From NCBI GenBank assembly GCA_020161365.1, contig JAIUNU010000008.1:1-64000 (forward strand): a DNA stretch of 64,000 bases. Direction: 5' to 3'. The notes below the pieces were generated by a model. It did not search any database. It had not been told where the DNA came from and was given only the letters and a program-made list of their open reading frames with translations. This DNA comes from Pseudomonadota bacterium. GTDB lineage: Bacteria > Pseudomonadota > Alphaproteobacteria > Caulobacterales > Caulobacteraceae. Position numbers and translations under genes: made by a program. Of this stretch, positions 8,721 to 16,805 are shown in pieces. Numbering within the stretch: the stretch's first letter is position 1; every line of letters starts with the position of its first letter.

Positions 8721-11700
8721 TTAGAACTTCCACTTCACGCCCAGATAGTACTGACGACCGTAGTGCACGTACTCTTCCGAGATCATGCGGGTCGAGTCGT
8801 CGACCTTGCTGTCCTTTTCATCGGTCAGGTTGATCATTTCCAACGTGACGGTGAAGTTCTTGAAAGCGTAGCTGATCTGGCTGTCGATGTTCAGCGTCTT
8901 TTCCTTGATGCGGACATCGTTGTTGTTGGTCGCCGACGGCGCCACCTGGATCAGGTACGGGTCACGATACGAGGCCGAGACGCGCGCCTTGAAATTGCTC
9001 TTCTCGTAGTAGAGCGTCGCGTTGTAGGCGTCGGGCGACAGGTTCACCAGCGGCTGGGTCAGCATCACGGCTGGCGTGACCAGGACGCGCGGGGTCCCCG
9101 AATAGACCGGGTTGGCGATCACGTACTGGATGTCGCTCTGCACGTGCGTGTAGTTCACGATGCCGCCAAAGCCGTCGAACGGCGCCGGCAGGAACGAGAA
9201 CGGACGCTGCAGCGAGATTTCGTAACCCTTCAGCTTGCCGCCAGGGGTGTTGATCTGGGTCGTCACGGTGAACAGCGTGTCCGCCGTATTGCCATTCGAC
9301 AGCAGGCTGTCAGGCAGCTGGGTTTCGGCCCACGGCACAGCGACCGACGAAGTCTGGATGTAGGACTTGATGTCCTTCTGGAAGAAGCCGACTGAGAACA
9401 GGGTCTCCTTGTCCGGATACCACTCGAAGCTCAGGTCCAGGTTATTGGACAGCATCGGGTTGAGGTCCGGATTACCGCGAGTGACGGTTTGGGCCGACTG
9501 GCTGATCGCGCTGTAGCCCGGCGACAGGTTCGGCAGTTGCGGGCGCGTCATCACCTTGGCGGCCGCGAAGCGGACGAAGAAGTTCTCGAGCGGTTGCGCG
9601 GAGATATTCAGCGACGGCAGCGTGTTAGTGTACTGACGCTTGACCGTCTGCACCGCATCGATCGGCACGCGCTGGCTGAACGTGCCGCCCAGCGTCGTGA
9701 CGGTCTGCGTCGTGTTGCCCGTGCTGTAGTGGCCAGTCGCTTCCTGCTCGGTCTTGACGTAGCGAACGCCGAAGTTGCCGCGCACCGGAATGTTGAAGAC
9801 ATCGTAGTCGAAATCGCCCTGGATATAGAGCGCGGTATCCTTTTCGGTGATCGCACGCATCGCGCCCAGCTGGTTGAGGACGCTGAGACGGAAGTCGCCG
9901 TTGGCGTTCACGCAGTTGCAATCGTAACCGAGCTTCTGGCGCAGCTTGTCCAGATCGGGGGCCAGCCACGACGTCGGCACGCCCGCAGGAATATCCAGGC
10001 CGCGACCAAAACCGGTAATCACACGCGACACGTCCGCCACGGTGACGCCGGGCGGAAGGCCGAAGGCGGCTTCGTTGGTGAACGTCGTCGCGGAGTTGCC
10101 GGCGAGAACGCGGGAGTTCAGGCGCTTCTCCCACGAGCTGAAGCCGTACTCCTTGTACTTCGCGCCATAGCGCAGCTTGAAGCCGTCGAGGATCTGGTAG
10201 TCGACGTCAGCAAAGAAGGTCTTGAACGTATTGACCGCCTTGCTCGGACGCATCCGCAGCAGCGAGGCGTCGCCCAAGGCGTTGCTCGAGCTGTAGACGA
10301 AGTTCGCCGGGTTCGTCGGATCGAAGCCGTAGTTGAAGTTCGGCAGCTTGTCGTTTGCCGAATAGTCGTAGCTGTAGTTGTCGCTGTCGTAGCGCTCGAA
10401 CGAGAACGTCGTCTGTTCCGGGTTGTCCTGGATCGAACGCGACTGGCCATAGCCGAGCTTCAGATTGCCACCTTCGCCAAACTTGGTGTCGTACGTCAGG
10501 GCGAACTGGTTGAACTCGGTCTTCAGGGTGTCGTGGCGATACTCGGTACGGACGTCGACGTCGTCGAAGGTGCCCTTGATCAGGGTGCCCTTGCTGTCGG
10601 CCGTGAAGTTCACGACGTCGGTCTGCGGAAGGCCCGCGCCGCTACGGCTGAACGAGATGATTTCCAGGTAGGTTTCGTCGCGGTTGTTCTGGAACTTGGC
10701 CAGCATCGCGTCGAAGGTCAGGGTCGAGCGGTCGTTGGGACGCCATTGCAGCGAGCCGGTCACGCCCAGACGCTCTTGATCATAGTCCAGGCGGCCGTAA
10801 CGCGGGATACGCGGGTGCCAGAGGCTGTTGGCGGTGCCCGAAGCGGCCGTCACGGTCGGGTTCGTGCCGCCCGTGACCGTGCCGATCTGGGCGCAGGTCA
10901 GGGCCGGGCCGCTGACCGGGTTATAGGCCGCGCCCGTGCAGGGGAAGGCCGTCGCCGAGTTGAAGCGGACCGAGGGGTTTTCCCAACGGCCGGTCGAGGA
11001 GCCCTCTTCGCGCTGAGCGCGAGTGGCGTAGGCGACCGACAGCAGCGCGCCGATTTCGCCAATACCGGTGTCCCAGCGGTTGCTGATCAGGAAGGTGTAG
11101 CGCGGGTCGCTCTTCCGCGAGAGATCGTTCCAGCCCACCTTGGCGCTGGCGCTCATCGTGAACTTGCTGAAGTCGAACGGGCGGGCGGCCTGCAGGTCGA
11201 CGATCGCGCCCAGAGAACCTTCCTCGTTCATCGCCGAGGTCGACTTGCGCACGGTGACGCTGTTGAACAGTTCGGAAGCGAAGATCGAGAAGTCGAACTG
11301 ACGGCCGCGGTTGGCGCCGCCCGAACCGTCCTTGCCGCCCGTGGTGGCCAGCGCTTCCAGACCGTTCAGACGCACGACGGTGAAGTCGGGGCCCAGACCG
11401 CGCACGGTGATGGTGCGGCCTTCGCCGCCGTCGCGGTCGATCGAGACGCCCGGCACGCGCTGCAGCGACTCGGCGAGGTTCAGATCGGGGAAGTCGGCGA
11501 TGTCTTGCGCCTTGATGACGTCGACGAGGTCGTTCTCACGACGCTTGACGTCCAGGGCGTTGGCCAGAGAGGCGCGGAAACCCGTGACGACGACGGCTTC
11601 AACCTGGTCATCCGCCGCAGCGGCCGGAGCGGTCTGCGCGCTCGCCGCGCCAGCGAAGGCCATCGCCAGCGCCAGGGCGCCGCCCGAGACGCCGTATTGC

Positions 11701-11735
11701 AGGGCGCGCACGCGTCCCTTGGTATTCTTGGACAT
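8721..11735 (-). CDS. TonB-dependent outer-membrane receptor
   Basis: Protein of 1004 aa. The signal peptide (MSKNTKGRVRALQYG, cleavage near ASAQ) is followed by an Ala/Pro-rich linker and a TonB-box-like VEAVVVTGFR. The plug domain has IADFPDLNLAESLQRVPGV and the VTVRKS / EEGSLGAIVDLQAARPFD segment. A long barrel ends in YYLGVKWKF with a terminal aromatic. GGGAGGAGG lies just before the ATG. The plug resembles the carbohydrate-type receptors that are abundant in Caulobacter. It is transcribed separately from the che operon upstream, from a promoter region carrying LacI-type operators. The neighbourhood suggests an amino-sugar or oligosaccharide ligand, but the sequence does not name it. Confidence 0.92.
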   Translation of the reverse strand: MSKNTKGRVRALQYGVSGGALALAMAFAGAASAQTAPAAAADDQVEAVVVTGFRASLANALDVKRRENDLVDVIKAQDIADFPDLNLAESLQRVPGVSIDRDGGEGRTITVRGLGPDFTVVRLNGLEALATTGGKDGSGGANRGRQFDFSIFASELFNSVTVRKSTSAMNEEGSLGAIVDLQAARPFDFSKFTMSASAKVGWNDLSRKSDPRYTFLISNRWDTGIGEIGALLSVAYATRAQREEGSSTGRWENPSVRFNSATAFPCTGAAYNPVSGPALTCAQIGTVTGGTNPTVTAASGTANSLWHPRIPRYGRLDYDQERLGVTGSLQWRPNDRSTLTFDAMLAKFQNNRDETYLEIISFSRSGAGLPQTDVVNFTADSKGTLIKGTFDDVDVRTEYRHDTLKTEFNQFALTYDTKFGEGGNLKLGYGQSRSIQDNPEQTTFSFERYDSDNYSYDYSANDKLPNFNYGFDPTNPANFVYSSSNALGDASLLRMRPSKAVNTFKTFFADVDYQILDGFKLRYGAKYKEYGFSSWEKRLNSRVLAGNSATTFTNEAAFGLPPGVTVADVSRVITGFGRGLDIPAGVPTSWLAPDLDKLRQKLGYDCNCVNANGDFRLSVLNQLGAMRAITEKDTALYIQGDFDYDVFNIPVRGNFGVRYVKTEQEATGHYSTGNTTQTVTTLGGTFSQRVPIDAVQTVKRQYTNTLPSLNISAQPLENFFVRFAAAKVMTRPQLPNLSPGYSAISQSAQTVTRGNPDLNPMLSNNLDLSFEWYPDKETLFSVGFFQKDIKSYIQTSSVAVPWAETQLPDSLLSNGNTADTLFTVTTQINTPGGKLKGYEISLQRPFSFLPAPFDGFGGIVNYTHVQSDIQYVIANPVYSGTPRVLVTPAVMLTQPLVNLSPDAYNATLYYEKSNFKARVSASYRDPYLIQVAPSATNNNDVRIKEKTLNIDSQISYAFKNFTVTLEMINLTDEKDSKVDDSTRMISEEYVHYGRQYYLGVKWKF

Positions 11736-11848
11736 AGAACCTCCTCCCGTTCGACCATTGGACGACGACGTCGCCGCCGCCTTGGCCTTCGTCTCGGCTC
11801 CGCGTCCTTCCCGCGAAACCGGCTCCGGCCTTGAAGTCTTCGCTTTTT

Positions 11849-11894
11849 TGCTACCGGTGTCAGAAACAGATAAGCGTTTTTGACACCGGTATCA
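11849..11894 (-). promoter_or_regulatory. Paired LacI-type operators upstream of the TonB receptor
   Basis: Two near-palindromic 14-mers, TGCTACCGGTGTCA (11849-11862) and TGACACCGGTATCA (11881-11894), lie about 115-160 bases upstream of the receptor start. Both fit TGATACCGGTATCA with a central CG step, the symmetry typical of LacI/GalR operators and close in form to the Caulobacter xylose operator. Their centres are 32 bp apart, about three helical turns, so two dimers would sit on the same DNA face. No LacI-family gene occurs in this window, so the regulator acts from elsewhere. The remainder of 11736-12003 shows nothing else I can support. Confidence 0.7.
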
Positions 11895-12003
11895 GACTGC
11901 TAACAAAGGCCGAGCCGACCGACAAGGCCACAATACGGTCACAAGCCAAGAGACTGCGAACGCCGTTGCGTTTCCGACACAATGACCCGTCGGAGGCGAG
12001 CGC

Positions 12004-12474
12004 TCAGCTCTCGTCCGGGCGGAAGTGGCTGACCTGATAAAGGCCCTGGAGCATCGAGTCGCGTTGCGCGGCAGGCAAGCTCGCGCCCACGCTGCGCAGA
12101 AGCTTCAACGCGTTGAGATGCACGTCGACGGCGTCCCAGCGCCACGCCCCCGCCTCGGCGCAGTTGTCTGCGAGGCCGCATAACGACATCGCCGCGCGAT
12201 CCAGGCCCGTGCCCTCGACAAAGGCGCTGACGTCGATGATGCGCGACGCAAGGACGTAGAGGCTCTCAAAGGACTCAGCGCCCCGCCCTTCCGCGCCCTT
12301 GCCAAATCGCTCCTCGATTTCGGCCAACGTCGAGTCGAGCGCGGCGATCGAGGCCTCGCGCAGCGACTCGACGCCCGCCTCCGCAGCGGCGATGGCGTCT
12401 TGCGCGAGGATGCCCCCACGCTCCTTGATCATCTTGGCCAGGCGGTTCGGGGGGCGGAACTTGCGGACGGTCAT
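12004..12474 (-). CDS. cheE: CheE, chemotaxis operon protein of unknown biochemical role
   Basis: Protein of 156 aa, last gene of the che operon, starting inside the stop of the preceding gene (4-base overlap). The sequence is mostly helical: a basic N-terminus (VRKFRPPNRLAKMI) then heptad-like Ala/Leu segments, with no transmembrane segment or signal peptide. I recognise no catalytic motif. The name rests on its position as the terminal gene of the Caulobacter-type che operon. The central region (about 55-130) looks like a helical bundle that could bind a receiver domain, which is inference. Confidence 0.75.
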   Translation of the reverse strand: MTVRKFRPPNRLAKMIKERGGILAQDAIAAAEAGVESLREASIAALDSTLAEIEERFGKGAEGRGAESFESLYVLASRIIDVSAFVEGTGLDRAAMSLCGLADNCAEAGAWRWDAVDVHLNALKLLRSVGASLPAAQRDSMLQGLYQVSHFRPDES

Positions 12475-13073
12475 ATCTGCACCTTCGCTGGGCGCATCAT
12501 GTTGCTGATCTCATCATCGGACAGGTTGGGCGTCTGCGCCTCGCCCACCTCCGCCGGAAGGTCATCCTTGCGCCGGCCGTCCGTCCCCGGTGGCGGGCCC
12601 ATATGCTTGAAGCGACGGTCGGGGCCGACAAACGTGTCGCATTCGATGAAGGCGCGATCTTCGCGCGCGACCCAGAAGACCCGCTCCAGTAGAACCTTCG
12701 GGGTGATCGGCTTGGCGACGACGTAGTTGGCGCCCGCGTCTCGGATCTTGAAGATCTGCGACGTCCGCGTGTGGCCGGTCACCAGGATGACCGGAATGAA
12801 GCGATTGGTTTCACCGCCCTCGCGCCGGAGCCACTCAATGAACTCGATGCCATCGGTGACAGGCATCTGAACGTCACTGATCACCAGGTCGAAGGTCTTG
12901 GTCCGGATCAGGCCCTGGGCGTCGGCGACGCTCTCGGCGCGGTGCAATTGCTTGACGCCGAAGCCGGAGACCACTTGGGACAGGATGTCCAGTGACGGGC
13001 CGTTGTCGTCCAGCACGAGCACCGTCGCCCGCTCAAGATTGATCCGGGTCGAGGGGAGAAGGGCGTCTGTCAT
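12471..13073 (-). CDS. cleA: CleA-like response regulator (CheY-like with c-di-GMP-binding arginine-rich tail)
   Basis: Protein of 200 aa. The receiver domain (about 16-135) has acidic residues Asp22/Asp23, phospho-acceptor Asp67 (VISDVQMP) and Lys121 (VVAKPITP). Beyond a normal CheY it carries a roughly 60-residue tail beginning FWVAREDRAF and containing VGPDRRFK and DGRRKDD. This arginine-rich stretch (about 139-171) is the signature of Caulobacter Cle proteins, which bind c-di-GMP and act on the flagellar motor. There is no output DNA-binding domain. It overlaps cheE by 4 bases and follows cheU by 6. The assignment to CleA rather than another Cle paralogue rests on operon position. Confidence 0.82.
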   Translation of the reverse strand: MTDALLPSTRINLERATVLVLDDNGPSLDILSQVVSGFGVKQLHRAESVADAQGLIRTKTFDLVISDVQMPVTDGIEFIEWLRREGGETNRFIPVILVTGHTRTSQIFKIRDAGANYVVAKPITPKVLLERVFWVAREDRAFIECDTFVGPDRRFKHMGPPPGTDGRRKDDLPAEVGEAQTPNLSDDEISNMMRPAKVQI

Positions 13074-13079
13074 CGGCGC

Positions 13080-13463
13080 CTAGAAGAAGTCCAACTCGCC
13101 GGCCTCGGCTTCCCAGGCGGCCTGCTCGCTGGCCCTTAGCCTCACAACCAGATCGGACAACCCCAGGCCTTCCAGCAGAGGCTCGATCGATAGGCTCCAT
13201 TCGCCCGAAGCGTGCTGCCCAATGCGCTGCAGCACGGCCGAAAGCCCATGCAGGCGTTGGCTGAGCTCGTCCAGCGCCTGCAGCCTGGTCAAGCTGGGCA
13301 GTGTGGCGCCGCCGCCGGCGAGGTCGCCGACGAGATGCTCGCAGTCCTGGCAGATGGCCGCGGCCGACGCGAGTTCCGCCGCCAGACGACGCGACAGTTC
13401 GCCAACCAAAAGATGCTCTTCCGGCGGAACGGTCGTGTCGGTCTGAAGCGGCGATGCGGCCAT
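13080..13463 (-). CDS. cheU: CheU, conserved chemotaxis operon protein of unknown function
   Basis: Protein of 127 aa with no signal peptide or membrane segment. It is acidic and helical, with long Leu/Ala amphipathic stretches (LVGELSRRLAAELASAA, LDELSQRLHGLSAVLQR) that suggest a coiled-coil or four-helix-bundle fold. I recognise no enzymatic motif. It sits 3 bases after cheD and 6 before the CleA-like gene. The gene name rests on position in the Caulobacter-type operon. Confidence 0.75.
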   Translation of the reverse strand: MAASPLQTDTTVPPEEHLLVGELSRRLAAELASAAAICQDCEHLVGDLAGGGATLPSLTRLQALDELSQRLHGLSAVLQRIGQHASGEWSLSIEPLLEGLGLSDLVVRLRASEQAAWEAEAGELDFF

Positions 13464-13466
13464 GAA

Positions 13467-14030
13467 CTAGAACAGATCCACGTCGCCGCTCGCCACCGCA
13501 GGCATCGGCGGGGGAGTCGGACGCCGGACATCCTGCGGCGCGTTATCGACGGCGACCAGGCGCTGACGGACACGTCCAGAAGCCGGCCAGAACTCGACGC
13601 GGCGAGCCGAGACGCCGCCCGTGCTGGACGACACGATCGGGATGCCTTCGTCGCGCAGGAAACGCTCGGCGAAGGCCGCATTGCTCGCGCCCACATCCGA
13701 CAGGCCGTCGAACAGCTTGGCGCCGCCGAAGATCTTCGCCTCGAGACGCTCGCGGCGAGCGCCGCGCTTGAGGAGGTCGTTGATCAGCACTTCCATGGCA
13801 TAGGCGCCGTACCGCACGGCGTCGCCGTCGCGCCGGCCGTCGCCGGAGTCTGGCAGCAGGAAGTGGTTCATGCCTCCGACACCGCTCTGCGGATCGCGAA
13901 TGCAGGCGGCGATGCAGGAGCCCAGCACCGTCGTCATCACCACGTTGGGATCTGTCGACACGTGGCTTTCGCCCTGTGTGACGTGAACCTTGATCGCGCG
14001 TTCCGGGTCGTCGTGATGGAATGCCGTCAT
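13467..14030 (-). CDS. cheD: Chemoreceptor glutamine deamidase CheD
   Basis: Protein of 187 aa that deamidates specific glutamines on chemoreceptors and can act with CheY/CheC in adaptation. The catalytic Cys is in [12 protein letters not shown] near residue 43 and the catalytic His in GGMNHFLLP near 55, followed by a conserved Thr/Ser region. [19 protein letters not shown] and KIFGGAKLF are standard CheD blocks. It overlaps the preceding cheY by 4 bases (ATGA), implying translational coupling. Confidence 0.93.
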   Translation of the reverse strand: MTAFHHDDPERAIKVHVTQGESHVSTDPNVVMTTVLGSCIAACIRDPQSGVGGMNHFLLPDSGDGRRDGDAVRYGAYAMEVLINDLLKRGARRERLEAKIFGGAKLFDGLSDVGASNAAFAERFLRDEGIPIVSSSTGGVSARRVEFWPASGRVRQRLVAVDNAPQDVRRPTPPPMPAVASGDVDLF

Positions 14031-14416
14031 GTCAGCTGCCCGAACACTTGCTCGATTTTTTCCTTCAGGCCTTGGACCGTGAAGGGCTTCACGCAGTAGT
14101 TGTTGACGCCGAACTGCACGGCGCGCTGCACCAGTTCGCGGTCGGCGCGGCCCGTCAGCATGACGAACGCGGTCTGGCGGATCGGCGGGTGCGAGCGAAC
14201 AGCTCGCAACAGCGCCAGGCCATCCATCTTCGGCATGTTGAAGTCCGAGATGACGAGGTTCGCCGGCTTGGCCAGAAGGTTCTTGAGAGCCTCCTCGCCA
14301 TCGGGAGCCTCACGGATGTCCTTGAAGCCGATCTGCTGCAGCGCATTGCGGATCAGGGCCCGCATGGTGAGCTGGTCGTCGACCACGAGAACGGAGATGG
14401 AGCTTGCTTGGGGCAT
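14027..14416 (-). CDS. cheYII: Chemotaxis response regulator CheY (second of the operon)
   Basis: Single-domain receiver of 129 aa. Acidic pocket Asp13/Asp14 (VVDDQ), phospho-acceptor Asp58 ([12 protein letters not shown]), Thr near 87 (VMLTGRAD) and Lys in YCVKPF near 110 are all present. With no output domain it should bind the motor switch or act as a phosphate sink for CheA. It lies 3 bases after cheB and overlaps cheD by 4. The operon contains another single-domain CheY at 19126-19491, so numbering follows Caulobacter convention. Confidence 0.93.
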   Translation of the reverse strand: MPQASSISVLVVDDQLTMRALIRNALQQIGFKDIREAPDGEEALKNLLAKPANLVISDFNMPKMDGLALLRAVRSHPPIRQTAFVMLTGRADRELVQRAVQFGVNNYCVKPFTVQGLKEKIEQVFGQLT

Positions 14417-14419
14417 GGT

Positions 14420-15454
14420 CTATCGCCTCGCGGAGGCCAAATCGAGGATGGACTGGCCCATGGAAGACAGGCTGACCTGCTTCTCCACGGCGCCAATTTC
14501 GAAAGCGGAACGGGGCATGCCGTAGACGACGCAGCTTGCTTCGTCCTGGCCCAGCGTCTTTGCGCCGGCCTTGCGCATGCTCAGGAGACCCTGCGCGCCG
14601 TCGCGGCCCATGCCGGTCAGGATAGCCCCGACCGCCTTGTCGCCGACCGCGTTGGCCACCGAATTGAACAGGACGTCCACCGAAGGCCGGTGACCGCTCA
14701 CCGGATCGCCCGCGACGAGACGGCACCGCAGGCCGGCCGAACGTACGACCTCCAGGTGGGTCGCGCCGCCCGGCGCGACATACACCTTGCCAGGCTCCAG
14801 CAGCGCGCCGTCGGTGGCCTCCTGCACCTTGGCCCCGCTCGAACGGTCCAGGCGTGCGGCGAAGCTGGCGGTGAAGGTCGCCGGCATGTGCTGGGTGATG
14901 ACGGTGGGCGGGCAGGTCTCGGGGAACAGCGACAGGATCGTCAGCAGCGCTTCCACCCCACCGGTCGAAGACCCGATCGCCACGATGTCGCCCGAGGGCA
15001 TGAAGTCCTTGCGGCGCGGCGCGGCGGTGCTAGGTGCGGCGCCGGCGTTGGTGCGAACCGAGGCGCGCGCTGCGATCTTTACCTTGGCGACGATCTCGGC
15101 CAGGGCTTCCTGAGTGCCAGTGGCGTCGGCGGGCTTGCCCACGCAATCCACGGCGCCCAGTTCCAGGGCCCGCAGCGTCATCTCGGCGCCGGCCTGTGTC
15201 AGGGTCGAGACCATGACCACCGGCATCGGCCGCAGGCGCATGATCTTCTCGAGGAAATCGATGCCGTTCATGTTCGGCATCTCGATGTCCAGCGTGACGA
15301 CATCGGGGTTGAGGGCCTTGATCATGCCCCGCGCCTCGAACGGGTCGCCGGCGCCGCCGACCACCTCGATATCCGGGTCACGATTGAGGGCCGCCGAGAT
15401 CAGGCTCCGCATCGTGGCGGAGTCATCGACGACGAGAACGCGAATCTTGGCCAT
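14420..15454 (-). CDS. cheB: Protein-glutamate methylesterase/deamidase CheB
   Basis: Protein of 344 aa. The N-terminal receiver (about 3-120) has phospho-acceptor Asp56 ([12 protein letters not shown]). A linker of about 40 residues leads to the methylesterase domain (about 155-340), with the catalytic triad in [11 protein letters not shown] (Ser), TQHMPATFT (His) and [11 protein letters not shown] (Asp). CheB removes methyl groups from chemoreceptors when phosphorylated by CheA. Its ATG overlaps the cheR stop by one base. In the same cluster mcpA and the globin-coupled receptor end in WEEF, a pentapeptide-type tether for CheR and CheB. Confidence 0.96.
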   Translation of the reverse strand: MAKIRVLVVDDSATMRSLISAALNRDPDIEVVGGAGDPFEARGMIKALNPDVVTLDIEMPNMNGIDFLEKIMRLRPMPVVMVSTLTQAGAEMTLRALELGAVDCVGKPADATGTQEALAEIVAKVKIAARASVRTNAGAAPSTAAPRRKDFMPSGDIVAIGSSTGGVEALLTILSLFPETCPPTVITQHMPATFTASFAARLDRSSGAKVQEATDGALLEPGKVYVAPGGATHLEVVRSAGLRCRLVAGDPVSGHRPSVDVLFNSVANAVGDKAVGAILTGMGRDGAQGLLSMRKAGAKTLGQDEASCVVYGMPRSAFEIGAVEKQVSLSSMGQSILDLASARR

Positions 15455-16335
15455 CAGCGTCCCACCTTCCGATAGGCGGTCAGACCGCAGCTCTCGAACG
15501 CGGTCACGGACGTACCGACCCGTTCGGAGTGGCCGACATAGAGCCGGCCGCCGGGGGCGACGAGCGGCGCGAACCGGTTCCAGACGCGCTCCTGAGTGGG
15601 TTCATCAAAATAGATCACGACATTCCGACAGAAGATGGCGTCGAACGGGCCTTTCATTGGCCAGGACGGACCGTTGAGATTTAGTTCGCGGAAGGCGACC
15701 AGGCTTCGGGCGGCCTCGCAGACGCGCCAGCTCCGGCGATCGCTGGCGTCGCGTTCGAAGTATTGACCACGCGCAGCCGCCGGAATGCCTTCCAGCAGGG
15801 ACTCGTCGTAGACGGCGGCGCGTCCGGTCGCGAGCACGTTGGTGTCGATATCCGTACCCAGGATCCGGATGTCGAGGTCGGCGGCGTTCGGCCAAACCGA
15901 AAGCACCGTGAACGCGATCGAGTACGGTTCCTGCCCCGACGAGCTGGCCGCAGACCACAGGCGCAGGCGGCGGCCCGCGCGAACCTGATCGGCGATCGGC
16001 TCCAGAACATTGGCGCGCAGGTCGTCGAAATGGTGCGGCTCGCGGAAGAAGCGCGTGACGTTGGTGGTCAGCGCCCGGAGCATCTCCTGGCTTTCGTCGT
16101 GCCCCTTATCGCTGGCGACGAAGGCGCAGTATTCATTGAACGAGCGCATGCCCAGCGAGCGCAGGCGCTTGGCCAGACGCGAATAGACCAAGGTCGCCTT
16201 GCTGTCCGGCAGGCTGATGCCGGCCAGATCATAGAGCAGCGCGGCGATGCGCTTGAAATCTTGGGACGTGAACGCGAACTCGCCATCGACGATGGCTTCG
16301 CGGCGGTCTGAAATGGGCGCGGAAACAGAAGACAT
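15454..16335 (-). CDS. cheR: Chemotaxis protein methyltransferase CheR
   Basis: Protein of 293 aa. An all-helical N-terminal CheR domain (about 20-85) contains [16 protein letters not shown] and [14 protein letters not shown]. The SAM-dependent methyltransferase domain (about 95-290) contains [18 protein letters not shown] as the SAM-binding loop and [13 protein letters not shown]. It methylates glutamates on chemoreceptors using S-adenosylmethionine. Start and stop each share one base with cheW and cheB, a tightly coupled arrangement. Confidence 0.95.
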   Translation of the reverse strand: MSSVSAPISDRREAIVDGEFAFTSQDFKRIAALLYDLAGISLPDSKATLVYSRLAKRLRSLGMRSFNEYCAFVASDKGHDESQEMLRALTTNVTRFFREPHHFDDLRANVLEPIADQVRAGRRLRLWSAASSSGQEPYSIAFTVLSVWPNAADLDIRILGTDIDTNVLATGRAAVYDESLLEGIPAAARGQYFERDASDRRSWRVCEAARSLVAFRELNLNGPSWPMKGPFDAIFCRNVVIYFDEPTQERVWNRFAPLVAPGGRLYVGHSERVGTSVTAFESCGLTAYRKVGR

Positions 16336-16802
16336 CAGGCGGCCAGGGCCTCCCGTTCAGGCAAGATCCGGTCGAGCGAGATTTCGCTGATCATGCGGCC
16401 CTCGACCGAGATGATCCCGCGAACGAAACTGCGGACGGCGTCGCAGGCGACGTCGGGGGTCGGTTGGATCATGTCGTCGTTGATCGACAGGATGTCGGAC
16501 ACCGCGTCGACCAGCAGGCCCACCGTCCGATCGCCGGCCTTAACCACGATGAACACGCTGCGGACGGTCGGCTCGATGACCGGCATGCCCAGGCGACAGG
16601 CCAGGTCCATGATCGGCAGAACCGCGCCGCGCAGGTTGATGACGCCCCGCATGTAGCCGGGGGATTGCGGTAGGGTGGTCGCGGGGCTCCAGCCGCGGAT
16701 TTCGCGCACGGCCATGATGTCGACGCAGTACTCCTGCTCGCCCACGCGGAAGGAGATCAGTTCGCGACGATCGGCGCTGGTGGCGGTGGCATGATCGGAC
16801 AT
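16335..16802 (-). CDS. cheW: Chemotaxis coupling protein CheW
   Basis: Single CheW-domain protein of 155 aa that links chemoreceptors to CheA. Typical blocks are [21 protein letters not shown] near 15-35, [19 protein letters not shown] near 49-67 and [12 protein letters not shown] near 95. No extra domains are present. It lies 3 bases after cheA and overlaps cheR by one base. Confidence 0.95.
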   Translation of the reverse strand: MSDHATATSADRRELISFRVGEQEYCVDIMAVREIRGWSPATTLPQSPGYMRGVINLRGAVLPIMDLACRLGMPVIEPTVRSVFIVVKAGDRTVGLLVDAVSDILSINDDMIQPTPDVACDAVRSFVRGIISVEGRMISEISLDRILPEREALAA

Positions 16803-16805
16803 GAC

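Noticed and set aside
9489..11834. Plus-strand frame of 781 codons opposite the second TonB receptor
   Set aside because: Same antisense effect of high third-position GC; no domains, no ribosome-binding site.
13080..13463. CheU or CheE as CheZ-like phosphatase
   Set aside because: Both are helical, but I see no CheZ/CheC-type catalytic Gln/Asn motif, so no enzymatic role is assigned.
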